The notes under the pieces are model-generated. The model was not told the DNA's origin, made no database searches, and saw only the letters and a list, made by a program, of their open reading frames with translations. Both the position numbers and the translations under genes were made by a program. Positions 27,714 through 36,521 of a stretch of 64,000 bases of DNA are shown in pieces. Numbering within the stretch: position 1 is the stretch's first letter; every line of letters starts with the position of its first letter. This DNA is from Aeromonas piscicola (GTDB taxonomy: Bacteria; Pseudomonadota; Gammaproteobacteria; Enterobacterales; Aeromonadaceae): assembly GCF_000820005.1 (NCBI RefSeq), contig NZ_CDBL01000033.1, positions 1-64,000 on the forward strand. The letters are read 5' to 3'.

Positions 27714-27856
27714 GGCACTCTCCTTTTCTTGTGTTGTACCCGGTTGGATGCCCGGGCTGCGGGATCAGCCTACGCCCCTGGAAAAACGTGATGCATGTCA
27801 CAGATCAAAAAAGAGCCAAAGAAGGACTCAGGGTGCCGGCAGCCTCGAGTAAATCT

Positions 27857-27919
27857 GGGACACCCATCTTTCTGAGTAAGCCGTAGCCAGGTTGGTGATG
27901 AGTAAAAGATGGGTGCCCC
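27857..27919. repeat. Inverted repeat pair (REP-like) upstream of the DUF1993 gene
   Basis: GGGACACCCATCTTT (27857-27871) and AAAGATGGGTGCCCC (27905-27919) are complementary at 14 of 15 positions, with 33 bases between. It lies in a 332-base gap (27714-28045) with no gene. The arms resemble REP/RAYT-associated palindromes that I recall from related genera. Confidence 0.5.
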
Positions 27920-28045
27920 AATACGCAGCTTCCTGTCGATGGGCATACCTTGTCGCGGCGGTTGTGGGGTGGGGGTGATACTGCGGGGGGATGCGCTATA
28001 GTGGTGCCGCTTGTTTAACTGCCTTCAACCAACCGAGAACGCACC

Positions 28046-28546
28046 ATGAACCGTGATATTGCTGCCCAGTTTATCAAGATGCTGACCAACCTCGACCTGT
28101 GCCTGGCCAAGGCCGCCGCCCATGCCGAGGCGAAGCAGTTCAATGTGGAGAACTTCTTCGGCGATCGGCTGATCGTCGACATGCTGCCACTCAGCAAACA
28201 GGTGCTGATCTGCTGCGATTCGGCCCGTACCTGTGTCGCCACCGCCAGCCATGGCGAGCTGCCCGTGATGGGGGATGAACCCGGGACCATGGCGGATCTG
28301 CGCGCCCATATTGCCAAGACCATCGCCTTTTTGCAGAGCAAGCTGGATGCCGATTTCAGCCAGTTCGAGAGCGGTCGCTACGTCCCCCACTGGGCGGGCG
28401 GCAAGGGGATGGATGGCCATACCTGCGTCCACGAGTACGCCATCCCCAACTTCTACTTCCACCTCACCATGACCTATGCCCTGCTGCGCCGGGCCGGGGT
28501 CGATCTCGGCAAGCGGGACTATCTGGGCGGGTTGAACCTGCAATAA
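28046..28546 (+). CDS. DUF1993 family protein
   Basis: A 166-residue soluble protein of the DUF1993 family (DinB-like four-helix fold by family knowledge). Features include MLTNLDLCLAKAAAHAEAKQFNVENF, LPLSKQVLICCDSAR, and the end HEYAIPNFYFHLTMTYALLRRAGVDLGKRDYLG. It is probably metal-binding in an unknown reaction; no enzymatic role is established. The ribosome site before the ATG is weak. It is monocistronic with its own terminator. Confidence 0.85.
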   Translation: MNRDIAAQFIKMLTNLDLCLAKAAAHAEAKQFNVENFFGDRLIVDMLPLSKQVLICCDSARTCVATASHGELPVMGDEPGTMADLRAHIAKTIAFLQSKLDADFSQFESGRYVPHWAGGKGMDGHTCVHEYAIPNFYFHLTMTYALLRRAGVDLGKRDYLGGLNLQ

Positions 28547-28567
28547 GTCTCAGGGTTGCCGGAATGA

Positions 28568-28600
28568 AGAGAGCCTGCCATGTGGCAGGCTCTCTTTTTT
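28568..28600 (+). terminator. Terminator after the DUF1993 gene
   Basis: AGAGCCTGCCA/TGGCAGGCTCT with a 2-base loop and a TCTTTTTT tail; very strong. Confidence 0.93.
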
Positions 28601-28641
28601 GGGCTGGCCGACGCGCGCAACCCGCTCGGGCCTGTGCCAGG

Positions 28642-29091
28642 CTACTCCCCCGGGATCTCGGGTTCGACCAGGGCAGCCAGCTGGGTCAGGGACTCCTGCC
28701 AGCCGAGATAGCACATCTCCACCGGTATGACCTCGGGGATCCCGGCCTGCTCGATGGCAAGCTCGGTGCCGCAAAGCACTCCGGTCAGGCTGATGGTCAC
28801 CTGCATCATCCCTGGCAGGTTGGGGTCGTCGAAGCTGTCGGTGTAGCGGATGCGCTTGCCCGGCTCCAGTTCGAGGTACTCGCCGCCAAAGGCGTGGGCA
28901 TGCCCGCTGGCAAAATTGCAGAATGACATCCGAAACGAGCCGCCAACCCGAGCCTCCAGATGCGCCACCCGGCAGGTAAAGCCGTGGGGCGGCAGCCACT
29001 TGGCCAGCGCATCCGCTTCGATAAAGGCCCGATAGACCCGCATCGGCGGCGCCTTGAGCACCCTGTGCAGTCGTACTGTTCCCGTCGTCAT
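28642..29091 (-). CDS. SRPBCC / AHSA1-type domain protein
   Basis: A 149-residue START-like (SRPBCC) protein. Family traits are an N-terminal RLHRVLKAPPMRVYRAFIEADALAKWLPP, the central GGEYLELEPGKRIRYTDSFDDP and the amphipathic C-terminal helix GWQESLTQLAALVEPEIPG. Proteins of this type bind hydrophobic ligands or act in stress responses; the ligand is unknown. ATG 29091 is chosen because GGAGGAG lies six bases upstream. Confidence 0.85.
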   Translation of the reverse strand: MTTGTVRLHRVLKAPPMRVYRAFIEADALAKWLPPHGFTCRVAHLEARVGGSFRMSFCNFASGHAHAFGGEYLELEPGKRIRYTDSFDDPNLPGMMQVTISLTGVLCGTELAIEQAGIPEVIPVEMCYLGWQESLTQLAALVEPEIPGE

Positions 29092-29165
29092 GATCAACTC
29101 CTCCTGATTGAGATCCGCATCAAGGATAGTCGCCAGCGCTGGGTCATTCTGGTATGAGCGCCGGA

Positions 29166-29678
29166 TCAGAAAGGACCGTTACTTTTGCGCAACTGGTCCG
29201 GCAGGCCGTCATGATCACCCAGCTCGCGCTCGGGGACATCGTCCCAGTGCAACTTGCCGAGGGTGATATTGCGCTCGGGGTGAACGGCGTAGTGGATACG
29301 GTTGTCCTCCCGATCCGTGTCACCGATACAGAGCAGCCGAACAGTCTCTTCGGTGTTGTTGATAAAGGCGTGGGCCAGTCCGTCACCGGCCTTGAAGCCA
29401 ACCGAGTCGCCCGGTTGCAGCCGATGGAGCACCCCATCGAGCCAGACATCCGGCGTCCCTTCCAATACGTGGACGAACTCGTCCTCGGTCTTTTCGGCGT
29501 GGGGCCAGCTGGTGCGGTGGCCGGGTTCGACGATCTCGTGGTGAATGCCGATCCGGCTAAAGCCGAAGTGCTTGCCGAGGGCGCAGCCGCGTGAAAGCGG
29601 CTCCTGACTGCCGGAGTAGTAACGCGGCGTCTGCTCTTGCAGCTCGCGCCAGTGTTTGATGCAGGGGTGGCGATTCAT
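29166..29678 (-). CDS. Cupin-domain protein, copy A
   Basis: A 170-residue single-domain cupin. The metal-binding motif is seen as GHRTSWPHAEKTEDEFVHVLEG (His, Glu) with a second motif in GDGLAHAFINNT. It is a tandem paralogue of 29706-30218; roughly four of five residues are identical and the central 65 residues are almost unchanged. AAGGA precedes the ATG. The function is unknown; sequence resembles cupins annotated as sugar or small-molecule binding. Confidence 0.82.
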   Translation of the reverse strand: MNRHPCIKHWRELQEQTPRYYSGSQEPLSRGCALGKHFGFSRIGIHHEIVEPGHRTSWPHAEKTEDEFVHVLEGTPDVWLDGVLHRLQPGDSVGFKAGDGLAHAFINNTEETVRLLCIGDTDREDNRIHYAVHPERNITLGKLHWDDVPERELGDHDGLPDQLRKSNGPF

Positions 29679-29705
29679 TGTGATTCCTTATGCTGTGAAG
29701 GGTGC

Positions 29706-30218
29706 TCAGAACGGGCCGTTGCGCTCGCGCAGCCGGTCGGGCAGGCCGTCGTGATCACCCATGTCGCGCCCGGGCACGTCGTCCCAGTGGCGCTTGCCGA
29801 TCTGGCGGTTGTACTCGGGGTGCAGGGGGTAGTGGATGCGGTTGTCGGCGCGATCCCTGTCCCCTACGCAGAGCAGCCGCACCGGCTCATCCGTATTGTT
29901 GATAAAGGTGTGGGCCAGCCCGTCACCGGCCTTGAAGCCCACCGAATCCCCCGGTTGTAGCCGATGGAGCACCCCATCGAGCCAGACATCCGGCGTCCCT
30001 TCCAGTACGTGCACGAACTCGTCTTCGGTCTTTTCGGCGTGGGGCCAGCTGGTGCGGTGGCCGGGCGCTACCAGCTCGTGGTGAATGCCGATGCGGCTAA
30101 AGCCAAAGTGCCTGCCCAGCGCGCTGCCGAGGGACATCCGCTCCTCGCTGCCGGGGTATGATCCCGGCTCCGGCTCTTGCAGCTCGCGCCAGTGTTGGAT
30201 GCTGGGGTGACAGGTCAT
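29706..30218 (-). CDS. Cupin-domain protein, copy B
   Basis: A 170-residue cupin, tandem duplicate of 29166-29678, which follows after 27 bases. It has the same motifs (SWPHAEKTEDEFVHVLEG, GDGLAHTFINNT) and length. The two leaders are alike (ATAAGGAAnCAC before ATG), so the duplication included the ribosome site. Differences cluster at the N-terminus (residues 2-35) and in the last third. Confidence 0.82.
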   Translation of the reverse strand: MTCHPSIQHWRELQEPEPGSYPGSEERMSLGSALGRHFGFSRIGIHHELVAPGHRTSWPHAEKTEDEFVHVLEGTPDVWLDGVLHRLQPGDSVGFKAGDGLAHTFINNTDEPVRLLCVGDRDRADNRIHYPLHPEYNRQIGKRHWDDVPGRDMGDHDGLPDRLRERNGPF

Positions 30219-30412
30219 AGTGGTTCCTTATGCTATGAGGAGGCGGTCACGGGAGGGGTCATCCTAACTGCCAGAATACGGGGGAGAAAAGCAGAAATCG
30301 GCGACCGGTTTCACCGCTGACGGCGAAACAGCGGACTCGGCTATGGGTCGATTCCCATCCGACAAGGGCTACGCGGCCATGCTACCGGCGCGAACAAAAA
30401 ATGCAGACAACA

Positions 30413-30441
30413 AAGAGGGAGCCGCTGGCTCCCTCTCTCGA
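30413..30441. terminator. Hairpin downstream of the DUF3313 gene
   Basis: GAGGGAGCC/GGCTCCCTC with a short loop lies 55 bases beyond the stop. On the minus strand it is followed by TTTGTTGT, a modest T tract. Confidence 0.6.
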
Positions 30442-30493
30442 TCTTGTCAGCACCAGTTTTCGGATGCCTATTTGCCGCTGTTATTTTCCACTC

Positions 30494-31150
30494 TTATTTA
30501 CCAATATTGTCCGCCAGCTGTTTGGCGCGGCTGGCAGCCCACTGGTCGATCATCTTCTCCATCTCCTCGGCTGTGATGGGCGAATCCTTGTGGGTGGTGT
30601 CCGGGCTTTCGCGGGCATCCATCACCCGCACCAGCAGCTTGCCGCTCTGGGAGTCGAGCAACTGGGCCATACTGCCCACCTTGAGCAGGTAGGGCTCCTT
30701 GCCGATCACTTCGCGGGTGACGTTGATGGCGATCTTGGCTGGCATCAGGTCACGCAGTTTGGGGTCGGGACGGGTCAGGTCGAAGTTGGTGACAGCCGAC
30801 TGGATCCGCATTACCCCCGGGCCGGGGGCGGTGGCGATCTTGACGCCGTGGCGGATCAGCTCGCTCTGGAACTTGTCGTGGTAGTAACGGCCAATCTGGT
30901 TCTGTTCGTTGGCGGTCAGCAGATACCACTGGCCATTCTCCTGGCGGATAAACTGCAGCGGATCGAGCAGCACCTGATGGTACTGGCGCAAGTCGACCCC
31001 GGGCTCCTTGTAGACGCGCTGATTAGCGTTGCTTTCGCTCGGTTGAAAGGCCGCCAGCGGGATCGCCTGCAACCCCTGCGATACCTGATTCTTCACTGCG
31101 CAGCCACCCAACAGGATGGCCACCATGCCTGCGATTACGGCTCTCTTCAT
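30494..31150 (-). CDS. DUF3313-type lipoprotein
   Basis: A 218-residue exported lipoprotein. MKRAVIAGMVAILLGGCAVK carries a lipobox LGGC. The rest fits the DUF3313 family: KEPGVDLRQYHQVLLDPLQF, a long middle helix with LTANEQNQIGRYYHDKFQSEL and the end QWAASRAKQLADNIGK. ATG 31150 has AGGAG upstream and begins the signal peptide, whereas the longer frame adds a non-signal extension. The role is unknown, envelope location inferred. Confidence 0.82.
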   Translation of the reverse strand: MKRAVIAGMVAILLGGCAVKNQVSQGLQAIPLAAFQPSESNANQRVYKEPGVDLRQYHQVLLDPLQFIRQENGQWYLLTANEQNQIGRYYHDKFQSELIRHGVKIATAPGPGVMRIQSAVTNFDLTRPDPKLRDLMPAKIAINVTREVIGKEPYLLKVGSMAQLLDSQSGKLLVRVMDARESPDTTHKDSPITAEEMEKMIDQWAASRAKQLADNIGK

Positions 31151-31448
31151 CTTTGCTCCTGATATGCATGGCCCTGGCATCCAATGCGCAAGGCGTTGCA
31201 AGAGAAATAACCGATTCAAAGAGCGCCCACAAGAGGAAGCGGTCGCCCGTTCAGTCGTCATCCAAGTTATCGGGGAGGGGGCTGGGCTTGCCACTGGCTG
31301 GCTGGGCGGGCTGGCTGGCCCCCTGTGTCGGCAGGTGACGGGGCCATGGAACCCGGCGCAACCGTCACTTCTTTTCGCTAACACTGTGATTTTTCAATGG
31401 ATCGGCAAGGATTTGATCAAGGTTGCGGTTATTGCGGCCATTCGCTCA

Positions 31449-31454
31449 TATAAT
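31449..31454 (+). promoter_or_regulatory. -10 element in front of the CpcT/CpeT-like gene
   Basis: TATAAT lies 8 bases before the ATG at 31462, in the 311-base gap after the divergent lipoprotein gene. No good -35 at 16-18 bp is seen. If this -10 is used, the ATG at 31462 would be nearly leaderless, which favours the start at 31486. Confidence 0.45.
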
Positions 31455-31461
31455 CGCCGCC

Positions 31462-32169
31462 ATGAAAATGATTCGGAAGGATTCGATGGTCACGCTGATG
31501 GCGGCTCTGTGCGGGCTACTCTGCACCTGCCTGGTATGGGCGGCGCCCGCCCCCTTTGTCTCCATCCCGCCCGGCCCGTCAGCGGCCAGGGCGACGACGA
31601 CTCAGGTCAGCATGGAACCGCTGCTCTCCTGGTTCACCGGCGAGTTCTCCAGCCGGGAGCAGGCCAGTTATGACTCCCGTTTCACCAGCGCCGAGCTGCG
31701 GCTGGTGGAGATCTGGCCCGGCTACAAGGGCTTTCGCTGGGTCTATGCCGAGCAGTTCCTGACCGAGCGGGCGGTGCGCCCGTTTCGCCAGCGTATCTAC
31801 CGTTTCTCTCCCGTGCCCGATGGCCGCATCCTGATGGCCGAACTGACCATGCCCAGAGCCGTCGACTTCGCCGGCGCCTGGCGCGACCCCAGTCTGCTGG
31901 ACTCCCTCACCCCGCAACAGCTTTCCCTGCGTCAGGGTTGCGAGATTTGGCTGACCCGCCAACCCTCGGGGGAGTATGCGGGCCACAGCAAGGTCGGCAG
32001 TTGCTCCACCAATTTCGGTGGCGCCAGCACCCTGGTTCAATACCTCTGGATCGGCCCCCACAGCGTCAGACTGCTGGACCGGGCCTATGACAACGAGGCC
32101 CATCAGCGCTGGGGCAGCCCGGGCGAGGGCTATGTCTATCTGCGCAGAGCGACGCTGCGCGGGGAGTAA
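31462..32169 (+). CDS. CpcT/CpeT-family exported protein
   Basis: A 235-residue protein of the CpcT/CpeT (DUF1001) family, lipocalin-like beta barrels named after phycobiliprotein lyases; here there is no phycobilisome, so the role must differ. Typical parts are LLSWFTGEFSSREQASYD, YAEQFLTERAVRPFRQRIYRF and the CEIWLTR..GEYAGHS segment. The N-terminus is a signal peptide ending VWAAPAP. ATG 31462 gives a basic n-region; an alternative ATG at 31486 has GGAAGG five bases before it and fits the -10 at 31449 better. Confidence 0.75.
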   Translation: MKMIRKDSMVTLMAALCGLLCTCLVWAAPAPFVSIPPGPSAARATTTQVSMEPLLSWFTGEFSSREQASYDSRFTSAELRLVEIWPGYKGFRWVYAEQFLTERAVRPFRQRIYRFSPVPDGRILMAELTMPRAVDFAGAWRDPSLLDSLTPQQLSLRQGCEIWLTRQPSGEYAGHSKVGSCSTNFGGASTLVQYLWIGPHSVRLLDRAYDNEAHQRWGSPGEGYVYLRRATLRGE

Positions 32170-32187
32170 CCCGGTCCGGCCTGCCTC

Positions 32188-33084
32188 TCATGCGGGCAGA
32201 TCCAGCTCATGCCGGTGGTCGCTGAGGTAGTCGATGAGCAGCCGCAGGCGCAGCGGCATCGGCTCCCTGGCCGGATAGAGCAGGTTGACCGGGCGCGGGG
32301 CGGGCAGGGCATCCGGCAGTATCTCCAGCAGGGCCCCGCTGGCCAGCTCCTGGCTCAGCAGGGCTCTGGGTTGCAGCACTATGCCCGCATGATTCAGGGC
32401 CGCCACCTTGAGGGCGCTGCCATGGTTGCTGATGAACTGGCTGTCCCACAGGTGCAGATGTTCGAGGAGAAACTCCTCGGCCAGGCTCGACTGCGTCAGC
32501 CAGGGGCTGAAACCCAGGCAGCGGTGACGGGCCAGATCCGCCAGCTCGATCGGAGTGCCGTGGCATTGCAGGTAGTGTGGCGAGGCACAGAATACCGAGG
32601 TCGAGCTGGTCAGTGGACGTGCTATGTAGGCGGCATCCTTGGGGGTACCGACCCGAAAGATGAGGTCGAAGCCGTCGCCGATCACATCGACCAGCCGATC
32701 GCAGAGATCCAGTTCGATGCGGATCTGCGGGTACTGCGCCATGAAGCGGCACAGCAAGGGGGTCAGCCGATAGCTGCCAAAGGTGATGGGGGCATTGATG
32801 CGGATCTTGCCCGCCGCCTGACCCGTGTGGGCCCGGGTGTTCTGCTCCAGCTCCCGATAGTGCTGCAGCAGGCTCTGGCAACCGCCGAGGTACTCTCTGC
32901 CCGCCTCGGTCAGGCTCTGGCAGCGGGTGTTGCGGTTGAGCAGGCGGGAACCCACTCTGGCTTCCAGCCATTTGATGTATTTGCCGATCATGGCCGGCGT
33001 CATCTCGAATCGCTCCGCCACGGCACTGAAGCTGCCCGCGCGGGCGACTTCGACGAAGATCTCGATGGCGGTCAGACGATCCAC
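32188..33084 (-). CDS. LysR-family regulator next to a LysE-type exporter
   Basis: A 298-residue LysR-type regulator: winged helix at residues 1-60 (IFVEVARAGSFSAVAERFEMTPAMIGKYIKWLE) and effector domain. GTG 33084 is chosen as AGGAG lies six bases upstream. It is divergent from the LysE-family gene 102 bases away, which is a common regulator-exporter pair. The effector is unknown. Confidence 0.86.
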   Translation of the reverse strand: MDRLTAIEIFVEVARAGSFSAVAERFEMTPAMIGKYIKWLEARVGSRLLNRNTRCQSLTEAGREYLGGCQSLLQHYRELEQNTRAHTGQAAGKIRINAPITFGSYRLTPLLCRFMAQYPQIRIELDLCDRLVDVIGDGFDLIFRVGTPKDAAYIARPLTSSTSVFCASPHYLQCHGTPIELADLARHRCLGFSPWLTQSSLAEEFLLEHLHLWDSQFISNHGSALKVAALNHAGIVLQPRALLSQELASGALLEILPDALPAPRPVNLLYPAREPMPLRLRLLIDYLSDHRHELDLPA

Positions 33085-33185
33085 TCTAAACTCCTGGTTT
33101 ATAAAGCCGAGCGCCACTATGTCTGGCTGGCGAAGAGGCTGTCAATATACTGGGCGGCACTTGACCGACGATGGAATACCCTGTG

Positions 33186-33806
33186 ATGAGCCTCGAATAT
33201 TACGCCCTCTACCTGCTGCTCGCCGTGGGGACTGTGCTCAGTCCCGGCCCGGCGGTGATCTACACCATAGGCAACACCCTGACCCGGGGAACCCGCCACG
33301 CCATCGCTGGCTTTGTCGGGGTGGCGGTGGGGATATTGATGGTGGCGACCCTGGCCTCGCTGGCGGTGCTCTGGTTTACCCATTTGCTGGCCGGGGGGCA
33401 GCAGATCCTCACTCTGGGGGGCGCCCTCTATCTGCTCTATCTGGGGCTGAACTCCTGGCGTCAGCGCGCGGTCAGCCCGGTCGTGGGGGCCTCCACCGAT
33501 CGGGATTGTGGCCGCAGTTTCGCCAAGGGAGCGCTCATCAGCCTGCTCAATCCCAAGGCGATCATCTTCTTCACCAGCCTGTTTCCCCAGTTCATCGATT
33601 TTCGTCAGGGGGCGCTGGGCCAGTGCATGCTGCTGGCGCTGACCTTCAGTGCCGTGGTGCTGGTGGTGCATGGCGGCTACTGCCTGGTGTTTCGCTGGGT
33701 GGGCATGCAGGGATATGGCGAGCGCTTCGCCAGGGGGATCAACCGGCTGTCGGCCGTGATGTTCACCGGTTTCGCGATCCTGCTGCTGATCAGGGCGCTG
33801 GGCTGA
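33186..33806 (+). CDS. LysE/RhtB-family exporter
   Basis: A 206-residue inner-membrane exporter of the RhtB subfamily. Signature parts are LSPGPAVIYTIGNTLTRGTRHAIAGFVG near the N-terminus and GALISLLNPKAIIFFTSLFPQFI in the middle, with about six TM segments. It probably exports an amino acid or related metabolite and is likely controlled by the divergent LysR gene. ATG 33186 is taken as the start; ATG 33171 in the same frame is possible. Confidence 0.87.
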   Translation: MSLEYYALYLLLAVGTVLSPGPAVIYTIGNTLTRGTRHAIAGFVGVAVGILMVATLASLAVLWFTHLLAGGQQILTLGGALYLLYLGLNSWRQRAVSPVVGASTDRDCGRSFAKGALISLLNPKAIIFFTSLFPQFIDFRQGALGQCMLLALTFSAVVLVVHGGYCLVFRWVGMQGYGERFARGINRLSAVMFTGFAILLLIRALG

Positions 33807-33821
33807 GTTAAAAGGAGAGTC

Positions 33822-33843
33822 CGGGCGGGATGAGGCCCGCCCG
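33822..33843 (+). terminator. Hairpin after the LysE-type gene
   Basis: CGGGCGGG/CCCGCCCG with a 6-base loop and a TGTCTTG tail, 16 bases after the stop codon. The T tract is weak. Confidence 0.55.
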
Positions 33844-34034
33844 TGTCTTGCGTAAGCGTGGTGATAGAGACGCTCACAGTGAATTCAGGCGCGGCTAGGA
33901 AAAAATAAGATTCCATTGACGCCGACAATGCAGCATGCTCCGCTCTTTCGGGGAATGGCGCCGTGATAGCCAGGATCCCAACTGGAATGGTCGAGGCGAT
34001 GCGGGCTGCATCACCTTCCAACAAGGTCGACATC

Positions 34035-35192
34035 ATGTCCTATTACGAACACAGCGTTGCTGGTCATCCCGATGTCGAATTGGGGCTATGCGGCGATCGC
34101 CAGGTGCGCTACCGGATCCACTGTGCCGAGCAGGCCGGCAGCGGCCTGGTGGTCTATATACCGGGATTTGGCGGTGATCTGGGTGCTTATAGCGAAGTAT
34201 TTTGCGAGAGGGTCGCCACGCAGCACGGCATGGCGGCGCTGTGCGTCGACTATTTCTGCATGCGATCGCGCCCTTCGGTGGGGGCTGGCATTTCATTGCT
34301 GCCGGGTGAGCGGGAGCGTGCGCTCTCTCTGCTGGCGTTGCCATTGGATACGCCAGATGCCGCGCTATTGCGTGCGCTGGATGGTCTCCAGCCGGACGCG
34401 CCGCTGCGTTTTCAGGGTTTGCTCACGCCCCCCGACGGCGCCTACCAGAACTTTGGTGTGATGGCGGCGCTCGATATTCTCAACGCCATCGAAGATGCCA
34501 TGCGCCGCTACAATGGCAACCGCGACAATCTGATACTGGTGGGTTCCTCCTATGGCGGCTATTTGGCGCAAATGGTCAACAAGTTCCGCCCGGGTTACGC
34601 CCGCGCGCTGTTTGACAACTCCTCCTGGGCTGAACCTAATCTGGCGTATGTGGTGGGGCGGGATATAGGGGCGGTGGAGTACCAGTGCACGCTGCAAGGC
34701 GGGGTGGAACTGGCATTGTGCGTGTGTTCTCCCTGGCGGATGGTGGCCGGGCACCCTCATGAGTTTGACGTGGATGCCTTCATCATCCGCTCCTTCAGTG
34801 CCTCCCAGCTCGATCAGATGGCGGAGCAAGGAGGGACGGCCACCTTCTGTCTTATGGTGCACGCCATCCATGATCCCATCGCTCCCACTGAGGCCAAACT
34901 GGCCATGGCGCGAGCCATGCTGGCACGGGGCTTCAACGCCGAGTTGGTCCTGTTCGATGAGTCCAGCATTGATGGTGACTTCATTCGCAACATGGAACAC
35001 GGTATGGGACTCTCCATGCTGCAATTTTTCGAGCAGGGGCTGGCCCTGCTCGCCGAACGCTCGCCAGACTTTCAGGCCAGTCGGGCTACTGAAGTGACCC
35101 TGCAAGCGGGCCATTCCATCTATCATCTGGACTTTGGTTGTCCCCTGGTGCGATTGCATCGCCACCGTATCGAGAGCATGGCGCCAGCCTGA
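34035..35192 (+). CDS. DUF2920-like alpha/beta hydrolase
   Basis: A 385-residue protein with an alpha/beta hydrolase core: GLVVYIPGFGGD after a beta strand, the nucleophile elbow LVGSSYGGYLAQM, and HDPIAPTEAKLAMA where an acidic residue is expected. The middle of the sequence (KFRPGYARALFDNSSWAEPNLAYV) is like the DUF2920 proteins that I recall from Campylobacter flagellar-modification loci. No flagellar genes are nearby. ATG 34035 has AAGG upstream. The substrate is unknown. Confidence 0.7.
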   Translation: MSYYEHSVAGHPDVELGLCGDRQVRYRIHCAEQAGSGLVVYIPGFGGDLGAYSEVFCERVATQHGMAALCVDYFCMRSRPSVGAGISLLPGERERALSLLALPLDTPDAALLRALDGLQPDAPLRFQGLLTPPDGAYQNFGVMAALDILNAIEDAMRRYNGNRDNLILVGSSYGGYLAQMVNKFRPGYARALFDNSSWAEPNLAYVVGRDIGAVEYQCTLQGGVELALCVCSPWRMVAGHPHEFDVDAFIIRSFSASQLDQMAEQGGTATFCLMVHAIHDPIAPTEAKLAMARAMLARGFNAELVLFDESSIDGDFIRNMEHGMGLSMLQFFEQGLALLAERSPDFQASRATEVTLQAGHSIYHLDFGCPLVRLHRHRIESMAPA

Positions 35193-35234
35193 CGTCCCAT
35201 GCCGGGGTTGCCTTGAATGGGGCGTTTGCCAAAA

Positions 35235-35263
35235 CAACAACGGGGGCCAGGCCCCCGTTGTTG
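35235..35263. terminator. Convergent terminator, hydrolase / YeeE-YedE transporter
   Basis: A perfect 13-bp stem CAACAACGGGGGC/GCCCCCGTTGTTG with a CAG loop lies between convergent genes. Confidence 0.85.
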
Positions 35264-35284
35264 TTGATATGAATGGAAAGTAGG

Positions 35285-36394
35285 TCAGAGCTTGAACAGC
35301 GGCCGCAGGCGGATGCCGATCAGGCTGCCGGCCAGGGCCATCAGCATCCAGACCCAGCCGTGCAGGCTGCCCGACGCAGTGCCGTCGAAGAAGCCACCTA
35401 GGTTGCAGGCACTGTACATGGCGCCCATCCCCATCAGCAGGCCGCCAATGATGGATGCCAGGCTGTTGCCGAGCCGCATCGGGGCGAAGTTGCCGCCACC
35501 GCTGATGCAGCGCGCCAGCATGGCTCCCAGGATCCCCAGCCAGAACATGCCGACCATGGGATTGATGAAGAGTGGCTGAGCCAGTTTCGGGTTCCCCTCG
35601 AACAGGCCGAACAGGGAGGCGCCGCGCAGCGCCATATCATAGACTGCGCCGGTGATGGTCCAGGCCGAGCCGTGCAGAGCCACCACGCTGGAGTTGAGCA
35701 GGGCGATGAGAATGCCGCCGGTCAACACGGTGAAGCGGCCGTCGCGCCAGAACAGGTTGCCACCGCTGAAGAGGGGCTTGAGCTCGCCGGTGCGTTTGAG
35801 TTCGCTGTTGCGAAACAGCAGAAAGAGCACGGCGACCAGCGCCAGGTTGAGCAGCATGCCGCTCCAGATATTGCCGGTCAGATCCTTGGCCAGCACCACC
35901 TGGCTGGAGAAGGTGGCATCCAGCGCGGGTCGGAACTGGTTGCTGATCAGGGTGCCTATGCCGTAGCAGAGCAGCACCAGCCAGAAGCGGGGTTGCCCCT
36001 CGCCGCAGCAGTAGAGGGTGCCGGTGGCGCAGACGCCAGCCAGCTGCATGCCGATGCCGAACAGGAAGGCGCCGACGATGAAGGGAATGCCGATGGCCAT
36101 CACGTTGCCCACCATGGCATCGCCAAACAGGGCGTGACTAAAGGAGAGGAAGCAGGTGAACAGCAGGATTTCGATGGCGATAGTGAGCAGGTGAACCCGC
36201 ACATAGTAGCTGTTGCGCTTGGTCAGCATCTCGCGCCAACCGAACACTATGCCGAAGCGGCTGAAGGAGAGGGTGAAGCCGAAGCCGAATCCGATCAGGG
36301 CCATCAGGGCCCATTTCATACCAAAGGTGTTGCCGAGCCAGAGTAACGCTCCCCCCGCGAGTGCCACGATGGGGAGCGACCATTTTCGATTCAT
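35285..36394 (-). CDS. YeeE/YedE-family (TsuA-like) transporter
   Basis: A 369-residue membrane protein with about nine hydrophobic segments of the YeeE/YedE family, which import thiosulfate (TsuA) or act in selenium metabolism (YedE). Conserved motifs with cysteines are GVCATGTLYCCGEGQPRFW near residue 120 and MYSACNLGGFFDG near the C-terminus. Other parts are FGFTLSFSRFGIVFGWREM and RCISGGGNFAPMRLGNSLAS. No tusA/sirA gene adjoins. Sulfur or selenium uptake is inferred from the family. Confidence 0.85.
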   Translation of the reverse strand: MNRKWSLPIVALAGGALLWLGNTFGMKWALMALIGFGFGFTLSFSRFGIVFGWREMLTKRNSYYVRVHLLTIAIEILLFTCFLSFSHALFGDAMVGNVMAIGIPFIVGAFLFGIGMQLAGVCATGTLYCCGEGQPRFWLVLLCYGIGTLISNQFRPALDATFSSQVVLAKDLTGNIWSGMLLNLALVAVLFLLFRNSELKRTGELKPLFSGGNLFWRDGRFTVLTGGILIALLNSSVVALHGSAWTITGAVYDMALRGASLFGLFEGNPKLAQPLFINPMVGMFWLGILGAMLARCISGGGNFAPMRLGNSLASIIGGLLMGMGAMYSACNLGGFFDGTASGSLHGWVWMLMALAGSLIGIRLRPLFKL

Positions 36395-36521
36395 GTTGTT
36401 GTTTCCTGTGCGTCATGAGTGAGTGGAAGTCGAGCATCCTATTCCCACATTGAGTCCAATGCTATCGGTTTGGTTGATGGTAAGGATTGCGGGACGCGGG
36501 GGCTAACCGTGTCCCTGGTGG

